A stretch of 64,000 nt of DNA from Citrobacter amalonaticus (GCF_018323885.1 NZ_AP024585.1:4216001-4280000), one strand, 5' to 3'; numbered from the stretch's first letter, positions 28,603 to 40,741 are shown. Notes: generated from the letters alone by a model not told the origin. Translations and numbers: made by a program.

Positions 28603-30322
28603 CGCGCTTTCTCCCACGCCAGCCGCTGAGCAGCGCCCCGGCAATCATCAACAGCCCCCCGCCCCAAATCCAGCGCACGCCGCTTTGCACATACAGGCGC
28701 AGGGCATACCGCTCCTCGCCCGTTTTTTCACCCATCACCGCATACCAGTCATGAAGCAGATCCCAGTGAATGCCAGGTTCCATCATTTGCTGGCGACGGG
28801 CGGAATAAAAGCGCCGCTCGGGCGTCAGGCTACCTATTCGTTTCTCGCCCTGCCACAGCGTAATAAGCGCCTTTTCGGTGGTGTAGTTCCCTTTCGCGGC
28901 CAGATCCAGCCGTTCAAAGCGGAAGGTGTAACCCGCCAGTTCAACCTGCTGACCTGGGCTCAGGTTAAGGCTTACCTCCTGACGACTGCCGCTGGAGAAG
29001 AGGATCCCCGCGGCAAAAACCAGCACACCTGCGTGCGCCAGCAGCGCCGGAAGCTGGCGGTGTACGGCCCTCTTCCGGCTTCTGACCATCGCTGTCACGA
29101 TCACCACCAACATCAGCAAGCCAAACGGTAAGGTGGCGCGGTTAAAATAGGGCGCGCCAACGGAGAGTCGTCCCCAGCCCAGCAGGCCATAAATCATCGG
29201 GTAGAGCGTTCCAATCAGTACGATCAGCAGCACCGCGCAAAAGAGCAGCAGCGCTGCCAGAATCAGCATTTCGCGTGACCAGCCGCTCAGACGAACGGCC
29301 TGTTGGTTAGCCCGCGCGCGCCAGCCGTACAAGCCGAGCGCGGCCAGACTCAGAATGGCAAAGAGGGCAAACAGCGGCACGGCGCGCACATTATCCAGCG
29401 CAAAAGCGTGTACAGAAACGAGAATACCGGAACGGACAATCAGCGTGCCCAGCAAAGAGAGGATAAGCGTAACAATGGCCAGCAGTAGCGACCAGTGGCG
29501 AAAAATGCCGCGTTCACGCGACACATACAGGCTGTGCAGCAGCGCACTGGCAGAAAGCCAGGGTAATAAAGACGCGTTTTCCACCGGGTCCCAGAACCAC
29601 CAGCCGCCCCACCCCAGTTCGCAATAGGCCCACCATGAACCGAGAATGATGCCAAGCGTCAGCGCACACCAACCGGGCAGCGCCCAGCGCCAGCACACCC
29701 AGGCGGTCAACGTCGTGAAATCACCGCGCAGCAACGACGCCAGCGCCACTCCGGCAGCGACCATCAGGCCGCCGTACCCCAGATACAGCAATGGCGGATG
29801 CAGGATCAGCCCCAGATGTTGCAGCATCGGGTTGAGATCGCGCCCTTCTATCGCTGGCGGAAAGATACGGACAAACGGATCGGACCAGAACACCACAAAC
29901 AGCAGCAGCAATGCGGTGATCGTCGAGAGTACGCCGAGTGTGAACGGAAACAGAGGATCAGATTCGCGGCGATAGCGCCAGGCAAACAGCGCGCTCCAGC
30001 CGGACAGAAATAACACCCACAGCAGCAGAGATCCTTCGTGGCCGCCCCACACCGCCGCCAGCTTGAGTCCCCACGACAACAGGCTGTGACTATGTTGGGC
30101 CACATAGATAACGGAGAAATCGCTGGTCAGAAAGCAAAACACCAGAATCAAGAAGGCGAGCAGCAGGCACGCAAATTGCGCCCAGACGCCCACGCTCGCC
30201 AGACGCATTACGCTCTGCCAGCGCTGGCGTTCACCTGCCAGTACGGCAAGCGGGGTCAACACGTTGACCCCGAGGCTGAATAATAGTGCCAGAAAACCGG
30301 CTTCAGGAAGGAGTACGTCCAG
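28595..30322 (-). CDS. nrfE: Cytochrome c-type heme lyase subunit NrfE
   Basis: CcmF-like integral membrane protein that handles heme for NrfA maturation. Many membrane helices; the tryptophan-rich heme-handling motif is GWGGWWFWDPVENAS, and WGGHEGSLLLWVLF is the other conserved loop. Similarity to the family extends upstream of the first GTG (30262): the frame codes LDVLLPEAGFLALLFSLG from a CTG at 30322-30320, with AAAGGTGA ahead of it, directly after an in-frame stop. The likely start is therefore CTG, giving 575 residues; GTG 30262 would remove the first helix. The gene starts 26 bases after nrfD, and its stop overlaps the start region of nrfF. Confidence 0.88.
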   Translation of the reverse strand: MDVLLPEAGFLALLFSLGVNVLTPLAVLAGERQRWQSVMRLASVGVWAQFACLLLAFLILVFCFLTSDFSVIYVAQHSHSLLSWGLKLAAVWGGHEGSLLLWVLFLSGWSALFAWRYRRESDPLFPFTLGVLSTITALLLLFVVFWSDPFVRIFPPAIEGRDLNPMLQHLGLILHPPLLYLGYGGLMVAAGVALASLLRGDFTTLTAWVCWRWALPGWCALTLGIILGSWWAYCELGWGGWWFWDPVENASLLPWLSASALLHSLYVSRERGIFRHWSLLLAIVTLILSLLGTLIVRSGILVSVHAFALDNVRAVPLFALFAILSLAALGLYGWRARANQQAVRLSGWSREMLILAALLLFCAVLLIVLIGTLYPMIYGLLGWGRLSVGAPYFNRATLPFGLLMLVVIVTAMVRSRKRAVHRQLPALLAHAGVLVFAAGILFSSGSRQEVSLNLSPGQQVELAGYTFRFERLDLAAKGNYTTEKALITLWQGEKRIGSLTPERRFYSARRQQMMEPGIHWDLLHDWYAVMGEKTGEERYALRLYVQSGVRWIWGGGLLMIAGALLSGWRGRKRDA

Positions 30323-30348
30323 AAATCACCTTTCCCTCACAGCCATGC

Positions 30349-31305
30349 TTATGCAACCGTGAGCTGTCCAGCATAAAGAATGAAAAAGCGCAGTAACAGC
30401 ACGCCCGTCAGGCTGGCACCACAGACCGCCAGCACACCATGAAACGTCGAACCGCGGTTGGCCCAGGGTTTCAGTAACATTGGAACGATCAGTCCCAGCC
30501 CCGCGACGCCGAGCCAGAACCACCAGGTCCAGAAGCCACCACCCAGTGCCGCCGACAGCGCGCGCATTTTGCCGTCATCGCCCAGAGCCAGCCCCACAAA
30601 GAAGGCGGCCAGCAGGAAGATCTCCAGCCACACCACCGGGGTTTCCACACGGTGAATAAAATGCGCCTCGGTACTGTGCGGATTACCACGCTGACGTAAT
30701 GCCATCGCAATCAGCGCCACCGCCGCACCGGAGGAGATCCCGGAAAACAGGAACAGCACCGGCAGGATCGGGTTATTCAGGAACGGATACGATTTCAGCA
30801 CCGAAAGCAGGAAACCGGTGTAGGCACCCAGCAGCACCGCCAGTACCAACATTAGCGTTTCGAGTCCACGGTTGAACGGCGTTAACAGCGTCAACACTTT
30901 CTGCACCAGTCCCAGACGGGGGAACCAACGCTGTTGCAGAGCCATCACCTCTTTTTGAAAGATGATGGCCAGCCACAGAATCAGCACCACCATATAAAGC
31001 TGGAATAGCAGAACCCCCATCGACATCACCGACGTAAAGCTATAGTGGAACATCAGTTTCCAGAAGGTCCAGGGACGCGTCAGGTGGAAGATCAGAATCA
31101 GCAGGCCGAGAATAATCGCCCCCGGCCCCACGACCAGCGTGGTACGCAGCAGCGTACTGTCCGCTCCACCCGCCTCCGGATGGTAACGGCGCAGCAGGAT
31201 TGACAGCGTCACCAGTCCGGCAGAGATGCCGATCAGAAACAGATAGATGGCGATGGGCCAGTCCCACACCAGCGATTCAAAGTGGAAAGCAGATGCGTTT
31301 GTCAT
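30349..31305 (-). CDS. nrfD: Nitrite reductase quinol dehydrogenase membrane subunit NrfD
   Basis: NrfD/PsrC-family membrane protein with eight to nine helices that takes electrons from menaquinol and passes them to NrfC. 318 residues, as in E. coli. Family features are the N-terminal FHFESLVWDWPIAIYLFLIG and FSGISSGAAVALI. The start overlaps nrfC by four bases (31302-31305). No cysteine cofactor site is expected or seen. Confidence 0.95.
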   Translation of the reverse strand: MTNASAFHFESLVWDWPIAIYLFLIGISAGLVTLSILLRRYHPEAGGADSTLLRTTLVVGPGAIILGLLILIFHLTRPWTFWKLMFHYSFTSVMSMGVLLFQLYMVVLILWLAIIFQKEVMALQQRWFPRLGLVQKVLTLLTPFNRGLETLMLVLAVLLGAYTGFLLSVLKSYPFLNNPILPVLFLFSGISSGAAVALIAMALRQRGNPHSTEAHFIHRVETPVVWLEIFLLAAFFVGLALGDDGKMRALSAALGGGFWTWWFWLGVAGLGLIVPMLLKPWANRGSTFHGVLAVCGASLTGVLLLRFFILYAGQLTVA

Positions 31306-31973
31306 TGGCTCACCTCCCCATATTTAAAGGGAACGCGGTAGACCTTCGGTTTGGTACCCAGCGCCAGCTTGTAGCGATAGGTGGTTTTCTGCCGCAGCAG
31401 CCGGGAAATATCGCTGTCAGGATCGTCCAGATTACCAAACGTCAGCGCCTTCGTCGGGCAAGACTCGACGCAGGCAGGCAGTTTGCCCGCTTTCAGATTG
31501 GTTTTACGGCAAAAATCGCATTTATCCGCTGTTTTCGTGACCGGATGGATAAAGCGCACGCGGTACGGACACGCGGCGATGCAGTACTGACAGCCGACGC
31601 AGAGATCCGGGTTCACATCCACGATGCCATTCGCGGCATCGCGATACGACGCCCCGGTCGGGCAGACGTCAACGCACGGCGCGTGATCGCAGTGCTGGCA
31701 CGAATGGCGGAAGAAGCGGTACTTCACATCCGGAAACGTGCCCAGCGGTTCGCTGCGAATGATGGTCAGTCGCGACACGCCTTCCGGCACGTTGTTGACT
31801 TCCCGACAGGCATCCATACAGGCGGTACAGCCGATGCATAATGATTCATCATGCACCATGCCGTATCGCACGCCGTTGATATTCAACGTTTTCGCCACCA
31901 CGCGTCCTGCAGTACCGCTGACGGCCACCAGCGCGCCGACGCCGGTGATGAACTGGCGACGAGAGCAACTCAT
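31302..31973 (-). CDS. nrfC: Nitrite reductase 4Fe-4S electron carrier NrfC
   Basis: Periplasmic ferredoxin-like subunit passing electrons from NrfD to NrfB. 223 residues. The N-terminus [20 protein letters not shown] is a twin-arginine signal, so it is exported folded. Four cluster motifs are visible: [37 protein letters not shown] and CDFC...CVESCP. It overlaps nrfB by four bases and nrfD by four bases. Confidence 0.96.
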   Translation of the reverse strand: MSCSRRQFITGVGALVAVSGTAGRVVAKTLNINGVRYGMVHDESLCIGCTACMDACREVNNVPEGVSRLTIIRSEPLGTFPDVKYRFFRHSCQHCDHAPCVDVCPTGASYRDAANGIVDVNPDLCVGCQYCIAACPYRVRFIHPVTKTADKCDFCRKTNLKAGKLPACVESCPTKALTFGNLDDPDSDISRLLRQKTTYRYKLALGTKPKVYRVPFKYGEVSQ

Positions 31974-32539
31974 GGATGCTCCTTAAGCAAGGGCACAGAC
32001 GCCGGATTAAAGTTCGGGTTGTTACGCTGATCGCTGTGGCAATCGACGCAAATCTTAACTCGTCCTTTATCGCTTAACGTCTGCATCGTGTCTTGCTTCG
32101 GATGCAGCGAATGACAACTGGCGCAGGCCACTTTAGTCACGTGGACATCGTGCGGCCAGAACGCTTTTTGCAACTGTTCAGGCAAGTGGCAGGACAGACA
32201 AACGCTGTTCTGCTGCTCCACGTTATACATCGGCTCGTTAAAGCGCATCACATCCTTCGCCCCTTCACGGTGCTGAGGCGATGGCTTGCCATGACAGTTA
32301 GTACAGGTGACCGGCAGTTTATTGTTCGGATTGGTTACGGACGCATGCTTACCATGCATCCCTTCGGTATCCGGCTTGTGACAGTCCAGACACGCGGCAT
32401 CCGGGCTACGCTGTGGCGTCACCTCCCAGCGTTCCGATTCCTGCGGCGTTGGCGTGGCGGTTATTCCACTCAGGCTCCATAACAGACCTGACGCCAGCAC
32501 CCCAGCAGTTAATAACGAACGTAATACGCTCATATTCAC
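31970..32539 (-). CDS. nrfB: Pentaheme cytochrome c NrfB
   Basis: Periplasmic pentaheme electron donor to NrfA. 189 residues with a signal peptide ([20 protein letters not shown]...) and five CxxCH sites: CLDCH, CTNCH, CLSCH, CASCH and CVDCH. It lies 38 bases downstream of nrfA and overlaps nrfC. Confidence 0.96.
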   Translation of the reverse strand: MNMSVLRSLLTAGVLASGLLWSLSGITATPTPQESERWEVTPQRSPDAACLDCHKPDTEGMHGKHASVTNPNNKLPVTCTNCHGKPSPQHREGAKDVMRFNEPMYNVEQQNSVCLSCHLPEQLQKAFWPHDVHVTKVACASCHSLHPKQDTMQTLSDKGRVKICVDCHSDQRNNPNFNPASVPLLKEHP

Positions 32540-32577
32540 TCCGTTGAGTTATCCGCCCCTTGCGAGGCGGAATGGGG

Positions 32578-34014
32578 TTATTGGCTTAACAAACCGTTTT
32601 TACGCGCCTGTTCTTCCCACTGCGGGATCACCGTTTTGATAAAGTCCTGTTTATCGGCGTTAATCTGCTGCATGTTCAGACCAATGGCCGCCTGGGCTTT
32701 CTCTTTGGTGGAGATATCCGGAATTGCGATTTCATGGGTGATGCCTTTGGTTGCCAACAGACGCGCCAGCTTAGTCCGCGCATCGGCGGCTTTGTCCATC
32801 GCGATACCTAACATCCGCAGACCTTCCTCCGGGGCGTGCATATGGATACCGTGAGAGGCAATGGCCAGATCCCAGCGCCACTGCGCGTGACGGATATCGC
32901 TCAGAATCGGCTTCATTTCCGCTTCCGTTGCGCCCGCATCCCAGGCCGCTTTCGCTTCGAAGTGCGCACGAACCAGTTGATCTTCAACTTTGATTTTCAG
33001 CCCATTGATTGCCTTCTTACGCTCAGCGACCACGTTTTGCAGAGAGGCTTTGTCCTGGGTATGGCAGTTCGCACAGGTTTGCGGGAAGTTGTCGAACGGA
33101 TTGCCAATCTTATGATCGGTATAGAGTTTTCCTTCGGCGTTCTGCACTTTCGGCATATGACAGTCAATACAGGTCACATTGTTTTTGCCGTGAATACCCA
33201 CGCTCCAGGTTTCATATTCCGGATGCTGTGCTTTCAGCATCGGCGCTTTTGACAGCGAGTTGGTCCAGTCAGAGAAGGTAATGGCGTCATAGTATTTCTC
33301 CATGTCTTCGACTTTCATGCCGTCATCCCACGGGAACTTCACGGCTTTGTCTTTGCCGTCAAAATAATATTCAACGTGGCATTGCCCGCAAACCATCGAC
33401 TGCTGGTCGAAACGACCGGCTTTATCGAACGGCTTACCGATGGTCTCCATCGCACGTTCCGCATACGGACGAGACAACGTCAGCTCAGGTTTACCTTTCG
33501 CAAAGTCAGGTGACGCCGTGTTATGGCAGTCGCCGCAGCCCAGGTTATTCACGATTTCCGGGCCGCCGCGCGCCCATTTACCGTGGAAGTAGCCGTCTTC
33601 ACCGTCTTTCTGGATCAAACGCGCCACGTCCGGGCTTTTACAGCTCCAGCAGGCCATCGGCAATGGACCGTCTTCAGCGTTTTTTGGGGCACCGGTACGT
33701 AAGGTTTCACGCACGTCGGTCACCGCATAGGCGTGCCCACGCGGTTTGTTGTAATCACGGGAGAACGGATATCCCGCCCACAAGATCACCAGACGGGGAT
33801 CTTCCGCTAACGCGTCTTCACGTTTTGATTGCTCTGAAGTCGCTTTCCATGAGAGGTATTGATCGGGATGCTGAGGGGCGAAGACTTCATTCTTCGCTTC
33901 AACGGTAACTGATTTTGCGGGTTCGGGCGTTTGCTCAGCATAAACCGCAGAAATGAAAAACAGCGGTACGATCAGGCTGAAGAAACGACGTGCGCGTAGT
34001 GTAATCCTTGCCAT
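32578..34014 (-). CDS. nrfA: Ammonia-forming cytochrome c552 nitrite reductase NrfA
   Basis: Periplasmic enzyme reducing nitrite to ammonium with six electrons. 478 residues, the E. coli length, with a signal peptide ending near VYA-EQ. The catalytic heme is attached through CWSCK, with lysine as axial ligand, and four ordinary sites follow: CGDCH, CGQCH, CIDCH and CANCH. Catalytic His and Tyr lie in HGKNN/EYETWS-type loops around the third and fourth hemes. It is the first gene of nrfABCDEFG and is divergent from acs. An FNR-like site lies about 130 bases upstream. Confidence 0.97.
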   Translation of the reverse strand: MARITLRARRFFSLIVPLFFISAVYAEQTPEPAKSVTVEAKNEVFAPQHPDQYLSWKATSEQSKREDALAEDPRLVILWAGYPFSRDYNKPRGHAYAVTDVRETLRTGAPKNAEDGPLPMACWSCKSPDVARLIQKDGEDGYFHGKWARGGPEIVNNLGCGDCHNTASPDFAKGKPELTLSRPYAERAMETIGKPFDKAGRFDQQSMVCGQCHVEYYFDGKDKAVKFPWDDGMKVEDMEKYYDAITFSDWTNSLSKAPMLKAQHPEYETWSVGIHGKNNVTCIDCHMPKVQNAEGKLYTDHKIGNPFDNFPQTCANCHTQDKASLQNVVAERKKAINGLKIKVEDQLVRAHFEAKAAWDAGATEAEMKPILSDIRHAQWRWDLAIASHGIHMHAPEEGLRMLGIAMDKAADARTKLARLLATKGITHEIAIPDISTKEKAQAAIGLNMQQINADKQDFIKTVIPQWEEQARKNGLLSQ

Positions 34015-34445
34015 AGAGGTCTCATCCAGATTGCGCCATTGCGTTCAATGACGGTTCTTTTTTATTCTATCCATGACGATAACCACACACACCGCCATGA
34101 CATTGCCCTAATCTAGATGTAACAAAAAACCACACTCAAAATGTTGTCTTTAATCAATTGTAAGTGTATGTAAAATACCACTTTAGAGTTAGTCAAGCCG
34201 TTTTTTCTCTACTCCTTTCCTCTTTTTCGACCTCGATCACCGTTCGTGAATAATTAACATAACCCTCTGTAACGGAAAGATTTTACCAACTTTTGTTGGT
34301 TTCCTTCAAAAAACGTATTGCCGTTAATTTGCACAATTCCTGTATTGCGTGATCTGTCGCGCAAAAGCTAAACAAAACTGTCAAAGCCCCTACATTTAAC
34401 GTTTGTGAGACATATTATTAACATCTTACAAGGAGAACAAAAGCC
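34015..34445. other. nrfA-acs divergent control region (431 bp)
   Basis: Holds promoters for both operons. Seen here: the FNR-like site above and an AAGGAG ribosome site for acs about 10 bases before its ATG. In E. coli this gap also has CRP, IHF, Fis and NarL/P sites; I could not place them by eye. No gene is supported. Confidence 0.6.
34144..34157 (-). promoter_or_regulatory. Candidate FNR site for nrfA
   Basis: Read on the minus strand it is TTGATTAAAGACAA, with one perfect FNR half-site (TTGAT) and a degraded second half (GACAA for ATCAA). A weak -10 (TACATC) lies about 30 bases downstream, consistent with a class II FNR promoter, which nrfA has in E. coli. Confidence 0.6.
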
Positions 34446-36404
34446 ATGAGCCAAATTCACAAACACGCTATTCCCGCAAACATTGCGGATCGTTGCCTGA
34501 TAAATCCGGAGCAGTACGAAGCGAAGTATCAACAATCTATTAACGAGCCAGATACCTTCTGGGGCGAGCAGGGAAAAATTCTCGACTGGATCACGCCGTA
34601 CCAGAAAGTGAAGAACACCTCTTTCGCACCGGGCAATGTCTCCATTAAATGGTATGAGGACGGCACGCTGAACCTGGCGGCCAACTGTCTCGACCGCCAC
34701 CTGCAGGAAAATGGCGAACGCACCGCCATCATCTGGGAAGGCGATGACGCCTCGCAGAGCAAACATATTAGCTATCGCGAACTGCATCGCGATGTCTGCC
34801 GTTTCGCCAATACGCTGCAGGATCTGGGGATTAAAAAAGGCGATGTGGTGGCGATCTATATGCCAATGGTGCCAGAGGCCGCCGTCGCGATGCTGGCCTG
34901 CGCCCGCATTGGTGCCATACATTCGGTGATCTTCGGCGGTTTCTCGCCGGAAGCGGTCGCCGGTCGCATCATTGATTCCAGTTCGAAGCTGGTGATTACC
35001 GCTGATGAAGGCGTGCGCGCTGGTCGCAGCATTCCTCTGAAGAAAAACGTCGACGATGCGCTGAAAAACCCGAACGTGAAAACCATCGAGCATGTGGTTG
35101 TACTCAAGCGCACCGGCGGCAACATCGAGTGGCAGGAAGGTCGCGACCTGTGGTGGAGCGATCTGATTGAAAAAGCCAGCCCTGAGCATCAACCCGCAGA
35201 GATGAACGCCGAAGATCCGCTGTTCATCCTCTATACCTCGGGCTCCACCGGTAAACCGAAGGGCGTGTTGCACACCACCGGCGGCTATCTGGTATATGCC
35301 GCAACGACCTTTAAATATGTGTTTGATTACCATCCGGGCGATATCTACTGGTGCACCGCCGATGTGGGTTGGGTTACCGGACATAGCTACCTGCTGTATG
35401 GGCCGTTGGCCTGCGGCGCTACCACGCTGATGTTTGAAGGCGTGCCGAACTGGCCGACGCCGGCGCGCATGAGCCAGGTGGTGGATAAGCATAAGGTCAA
35501 TATTCTCTACACCGCGCCGACGGCGATCCGCGCCCTGATGGCGGAAGGCGATAAGGCGATTGAGGGCACTGACCGCTCATCGCTGCGCATTCTGGGATCG
35601 GTTGGCGAGCCGATCAACCCGGAAGCGTGGGAGTGGTACTGGAAAAAGATCGGTAACGAAAAATGCCCGGTGGTGGATACCTGGTGGCAGACCGAAACCG
35701 GTGGCTTCATGATCACCCCGCTGCCGGGCGCAACCGAACTTAAAGCGGGTTCCGCTACCCGCCCGTTCTTCGGCGTGCAGCCGGCGCTGGTGGATAACGA
35801 AGGCCATCCGCAGGAAGGGGCCACCGAAGGCAACCTGGTGATCACCGACTCCTGGCCTGGACAGGCGCGTACGCTGTTCGGCGATCACGATCGCTTTGAG
35901 CAAACCTACTTCTCAACCTTTAAAAACATGTACTTCAGCGGCGATGGCGCGCGTCGTGACGAAGACGGTTACTACTGGATCACCGGGCGCGTTGACGACG
36001 TGCTGAACGTCTCCGGTCACCGTCTGGGCACGGCGGAAATTGAATCCGCGCTGGTGGCGCATCCCAAGATTGCCGAAGCGGCGGTGGTCGGCATTCCGCA
36101 TAACATCAAGGGCCAGGCGATTTATGCCTATGTGACGCTGAATCACGGCGAAGAGCCGTCGCCTGAACTGTACGCCGACGTGCGCAACTGGGTACGTAAA
36201 GAGATTGGCCCGCTGGCGACGCCAGACGTGCTGCACTGGACCGACTCACTGCCAAAAACCCGTTCCGGCAAAATCATGCGCCGTATTTTGCGCAAGATCG
36301 CGGCGGGCGATACCAGCAATCTGGGCGATACCTCGACGCTCGCCGATCCTGGCGTGGTAGAGAAGCTGCTCGAAGAGAAGCAGGCCATCGCGATGCCATC
36401 ATAA
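34446..36404 (+). CDS. acs: Acetyl-CoA synthetase Acs
   Basis: AMP-forming acetate:CoA ligase, the high-affinity route for acetate scavenging. 652 residues, the E. coli length. The adenylate-forming P-loop motif is [20 protein letters not shown]; others are [30 protein letters not shown] and the hinge [20 protein letters not shown]. The catalytic lysine that Pat acetylates and CobB deacetylates is in [12 protein letters not shown] (about K609). It leads the acs-yjcH-actP operon, but REP and ERIC elements fill the 235-base gap before yjcH. Confidence 0.97.
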   Translation: MSQIHKHAIPANIADRCLINPEQYEAKYQQSINEPDTFWGEQGKILDWITPYQKVKNTSFAPGNVSIKWYEDGTLNLAANCLDRHLQENGERTAIIWEGDDASQSKHISYRELHRDVCRFANTLQDLGIKKGDVVAIYMPMVPEAAVAMLACARIGAIHSVIFGGFSPEAVAGRIIDSSSKLVITADEGVRAGRSIPLKKNVDDALKNPNVKTIEHVVVLKRTGGNIEWQEGRDLWWSDLIEKASPEHQPAEMNAEDPLFILYTSGSTGKPKGVLHTTGGYLVYAATTFKYVFDYHPGDIYWCTADVGWVTGHSYLLYGPLACGATTLMFEGVPNWPTPARMSQVVDKHKVNILYTAPTAIRALMAEGDKAIEGTDRSSLRILGSVGEPINPEAWEWYWKKIGNEKCPVVDTWWQTETGGFMITPLPGATELKAGSATRPFFGVQPALVDNEGHPQEGATEGNLVITDSWPGQARTLFGDHDRFEQTYFSTFKNMYFSGDGARRDEDGYYWITGRVDDVLNVSGHRLGTAEIESALVAHPKIAEAAVVGIPHNIKGQAIYAYVTLNHGEEPSPELYADVRNWVRKEIGPLATPDVLHWTDSLPKTRSGKIMRRILRKIAAGDTSNLGDTSTLADPGVVEKLLEEKQAIAMPS

Positions 36405-36410
36405 TAAAAA

Positions 36411-36445
36411 GATGCCGGATGGCGTTGCGCTGATCCGGCCTACGC
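36411..36445. repeat. REP element after acs
   Basis: GATGCCGGATGGCGTTGCGCTGATCCGGCCTAC, a REP hairpin directly after the acs stop. Confidence 0.85.
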
Positions 36446-36510
36446 CCCTACAAGTTCTGACCCTACCCTCTCTTCATTGGGAGGGGAAATATAAAAACCT
36501 CCCCAAAGGA

Positions 36511-36612
36511 TTTCGTGTCACAGGAAGGCGGCAAGCGAGCTCATCCCCGGTCACATCGTTCACTATGTGACTGGGGTGGGCAAGTGCGGCCAACGCATCT
36601 GTGGCGTGAAAG
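36511..36612. repeat. ERIC element between acs and yjcH
   Basis: CAGGAAGGCGGCAAGCGAGC, then the central palindrome CCCCGGTCACAT...ATGTGACTGGGG and GGCCAACGCATCTG TGGCGTGAAAG match the ERIC core and inner arms; the outermost arms (TATACCC type) have decayed. It lies within the acs-actP transcript. Confidence 0.85.
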
Positions 36613-36639
36613 ACTCAGGGGGCCTCTGGAGACTCTGTG

Positions 36640-38600
<1,961 letters not shown>

Positions 38601-38613
38601 TCGACATGCTTTT

Positions 38614-38634
38614 CCCCGGTCACGCTGACCGGGG
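38614..38634. terminator. Hairpin between actP and the CidB-like gene
   Basis: CCCCGGTCACGCTGACCGGGG, a perfect nine-base stem with a CGC loop between convergent genes. T-runs on both sides are short. Confidence 0.7.
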
Positions 38635-38642
38635 ATCCATTA

Positions 38643-39332
38643 TCAGAACATCAGCCTTGCCACCAGCGGGGCGACCAGCACCATCACCACACCAGAAAGC
38701 ATCATCACCAGGCTGGCAACCACGCCCTCCTGCTGACCAAGCTCATACGAGCGCGCCGTTCCCGCACCGTGCGACGCCGCGCCAAATCCTGCGCCTTTCG
38801 CCATCCCTTCACGAATCGACAGACGTAAAAACAGCGCATCCCCGACCGCCATGCCAAAGACGCCGGTCACCACCACAAACAGCGCCACTAAATCCGGCTG
38901 CCCACCCAATGGTTCAGCCGCCGCAAGGGCAAACGGCGTGGTCACCGAACGCACCGCCAGGCTGCGCTGAATTTCGTCCGGCAGGGTAAATAAGCGCGCC
39001 AGCCAGACGGAACTGGTCACCGCGACCACCGTTGCCGTCACCACGCCTGCGGTCAGTGACATCCAGTGACGTTTGATGATGGCGAAATTGTCGTAAACCG
39101 GCACGGCAAAAGCGATCGTTGCCGGGCCAAGCAACCACAGCAACCAGTGGGATTCACCGATATAGCTTTGCCAGGAGATATGCCCCAACACCAGCATCAA
39201 CACCAGCAGCGCGGGCGTGAGGACCAGCGGCATCAACGGCAGCTTACGAAAACGACGGTACAGACGTTTATTGGCGAAATAGATAACCAGCGTAATCGCC
39301 AGGCAGAGCACGCTGAGCTGGAGATTAGTCAC
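38643..39332 (-). CDS. CidB/LrgB-family membrane protein
   Basis: 229-residue membrane protein of the LrgB/CidB (YohK-like) family, with about seven helices and the conserved KSVTTPFAL-type motif as VRSVTTPFALAAAEPLGG and the terminal GAASHGAGTARSYE. In Staphylococcus the family affects murein hydrolase activity and, in Bacillus and plants, export of pyruvate or glycolate. It overlaps the CidA-like gene upstream by eight bases and is divergent as a pair from a LysR gene. The position beside acs/actP makes an organic-acid link plausible, but this is inference. Confidence 0.88.
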   Translation of the reverse strand: MTNLQLSVLCLAITLVIYFANKRLYRRFRKLPLMPLVLTPALLVLMLVLGHISWQSYIGESHWLLWLLGPATIAFAVPVYDNFAIIKRHWMSLTAGVVTATVVAVTSSVWLARLFTLPDEIQRSLAVRSVTTPFALAAAEPLGGQPDLVALFVVVTGVFGMAVGDALFLRLSIREGMAKGAGFGAASHGAGTARSYELGQQEGVVASLVMMLSGVVMVLVAPLVARLMF

Positions 39333-39735
39333 GGTTTAACCTGCTTATCTCATAGCGATAGACTTTATCCACCACCCATGCCGTGGCACCGAGCACCATT
39401 AGCGTACTGATCGCAATGACCGAAAAAATCCGCCAGCCGTCCACCAGCAGCAGATGGGCATAGTTCACCACCGCCACGACCGCCGGAACAAAAAACAGCA
39501 GCATCTCCGCCAGTAGCCAGCGCGCCCCGGCGCGAACCCAGCTCAGCGGCAGGATGCGACAGACAATCAGCGCCAGCATCAACACCATCCCCACCAGATT
39601 GGCCGGTAACGGCAGATGCAGCCAGGAGACAAGATATTGCGCAACGATAAACAAACCTGCATACAGCAGTACCTGAACCGGAACCTGAAGTCGTTGCAAA
39701 ACGGCAGGCGTAACGCGGCTTATCGCCACAGCCAT
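39325..39735 (-). CDS. CidA/LrgA-family holin-like membrane protein
   Basis: 136-residue protein with four hydrophobic helices and the LrgA pattern LPLPANLVGMVLMLALI and LLAEMLLFFVPAVVAVVNY. The start at 39735 (MAVAISRVTPAVL) is chosen because the longer frame from 39840 enters the LysR promoter region and adds 35 polar residues with no family similarity. It pairs with the CidB-like gene (eight-base overlap) and is presumably controlled by the divergent LysR gene, as CidR controls cidABC in Gram-positives. Confidence 0.87.
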   Translation of the reverse strand: MAVAISRVTPAVLQRLQVPVQVLLYAGLFIVAQYLVSWLHLPLPANLVGMVLMLALIVCRILPLSWVRAGARWLLAEMLLFFVPAVVAVVNYAHLLLVDGWRIFSVIAISTLMVLGATAWVVDKVYRYEISRLNRD

Positions 39736-39838
39736 GAGGGAACATCCTGAAAAATAATAGGGAACGCCAGTATAGAGAGACCCCGCCGATGACTGAAATG
39801 AATTAAAATCATTACAGGCATAGTCGGAAGGAATACTC

Positions 39839-40741
39839 ATGGATATCAGAACGCTGCGTTATTTTGTTGAAGTGGTGCGCCAACAGAGCTTCACCCGCGC
39901 AGCAGAGAAGCTCTTTGTCACCCAACCGACCATCAGCAAAATGTTGAAAAATCTGGAAGATGAACTGAACTGTACGCTTCTGATCCGCGACGGCCGCAAG
40001 CTATTGCTCACCGATACCGGTCGCGTGGTGTTTGAACGCGGGCTGGCGATTCTGGCCGAGTTTCGTCAACTGGAAGCCGAACTGGGCGACATCAACCATC
40101 TCAACAAAGGGCTGCTGCGCCTTGGCATTCCGCCGATGGTCGGCATGCTGATGGCCGGACCGATCGGCCTGTTTCGCCAGCGTTACCCCGGCGTAGAGCT
40201 CAAGGTTTCCGAGTTTGGCGGGTTAACGGTGCAGCAGGCGGTGATGAATGGTGAACTGGACGTTGCGATGACCGCGCTACCCGTGGAAGAAGAAAGTGGT
40301 CTGGCGACGTTACCCGTATTCAGCCACCCCCTGTGCGTACTGGTGCCACGTTCCGGTCAGTGGACCACCTGCCAGTCCGTATCGCCAGAAGCGCTGGCCG
40401 AGCATCCGCTGTTAATCTACAACGAAGATTTCGCCCTGAGCCGCCAGTTAATGCAGTTGTTCAGTGAGCATGACGTCAAGCCGCGTATCGCGGTACGCAG
40501 CGGACAGTGGGACTTTCTTGCGGCGATGGTGCAGGCGGGCGTGGGGATTGCCATTCTGCCGGAGCCCATCTGCGAACGGCTGGACAAAAATACGCTGCGC
40601 TGGATCCCGCTGGAAAGCGAGTTGCGCTGGCAGTTGGGGATGATTTGGCGCGAAGGGGTGTATCTCTCACACAGCGCCAAAGCGTGGTTATCGTGCTGCG
40701 AAGGTTTTTGGGCGGAGCAAGTGCCCTCAGTTGCCCGTTAA
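39839..40741 (+). CDS. LysR-family regulator divergent from the CidAB-like pair
   Basis: 300-residue LysR-type regulator. The N-terminal winged helix is MDIRTLRYFVEVVRQQSF with RAAEKLFVTQPTISKMLKNLE as recognition region; the effector domain spans about 90-295 (LRLGIPPMVGMLM, VKVSEFGG-like, GVGIAILPEP). It resembles the CidR/YwbI group that governs cidAB-like operons. The start codon is 103 bases from the CidA-like start, leaving a compact divergent promoter. No specific operator was identified. Confidence 0.88.
   Translation: MDIRTLRYFVEVVRQQSFTRAAEKLFVTQPTISKMLKNLEDELNCTLLIRDGRKLLLTDTGRVVFERGLAILAEFRQLEAELGDINHLNKGLLRLGIPPMVGMLMAGPIGLFRQRYPGVELKVSEFGGLTVQQAVMNGELDVAMTALPVEEESGLATLPVFSHPLCVLVPRSGQWTTCQSVSPEALAEHPLLIYNEDFALSRQLMQLFSEHDVKPRIAVRSGQWDFLAAMVQAGVGIAILPEPICERLDKNTLRWIPLESELRWQLGMIWREGVYLSHSAKAWLSCCEGFWAEQVPSVAR

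Noticed and set aside
34368..35492. 374-residue minus-strand frame antisense to acs
   Set aside because: acs is certain on the plus strand; the frame has His/Arg/Phe-rich shadow composition.
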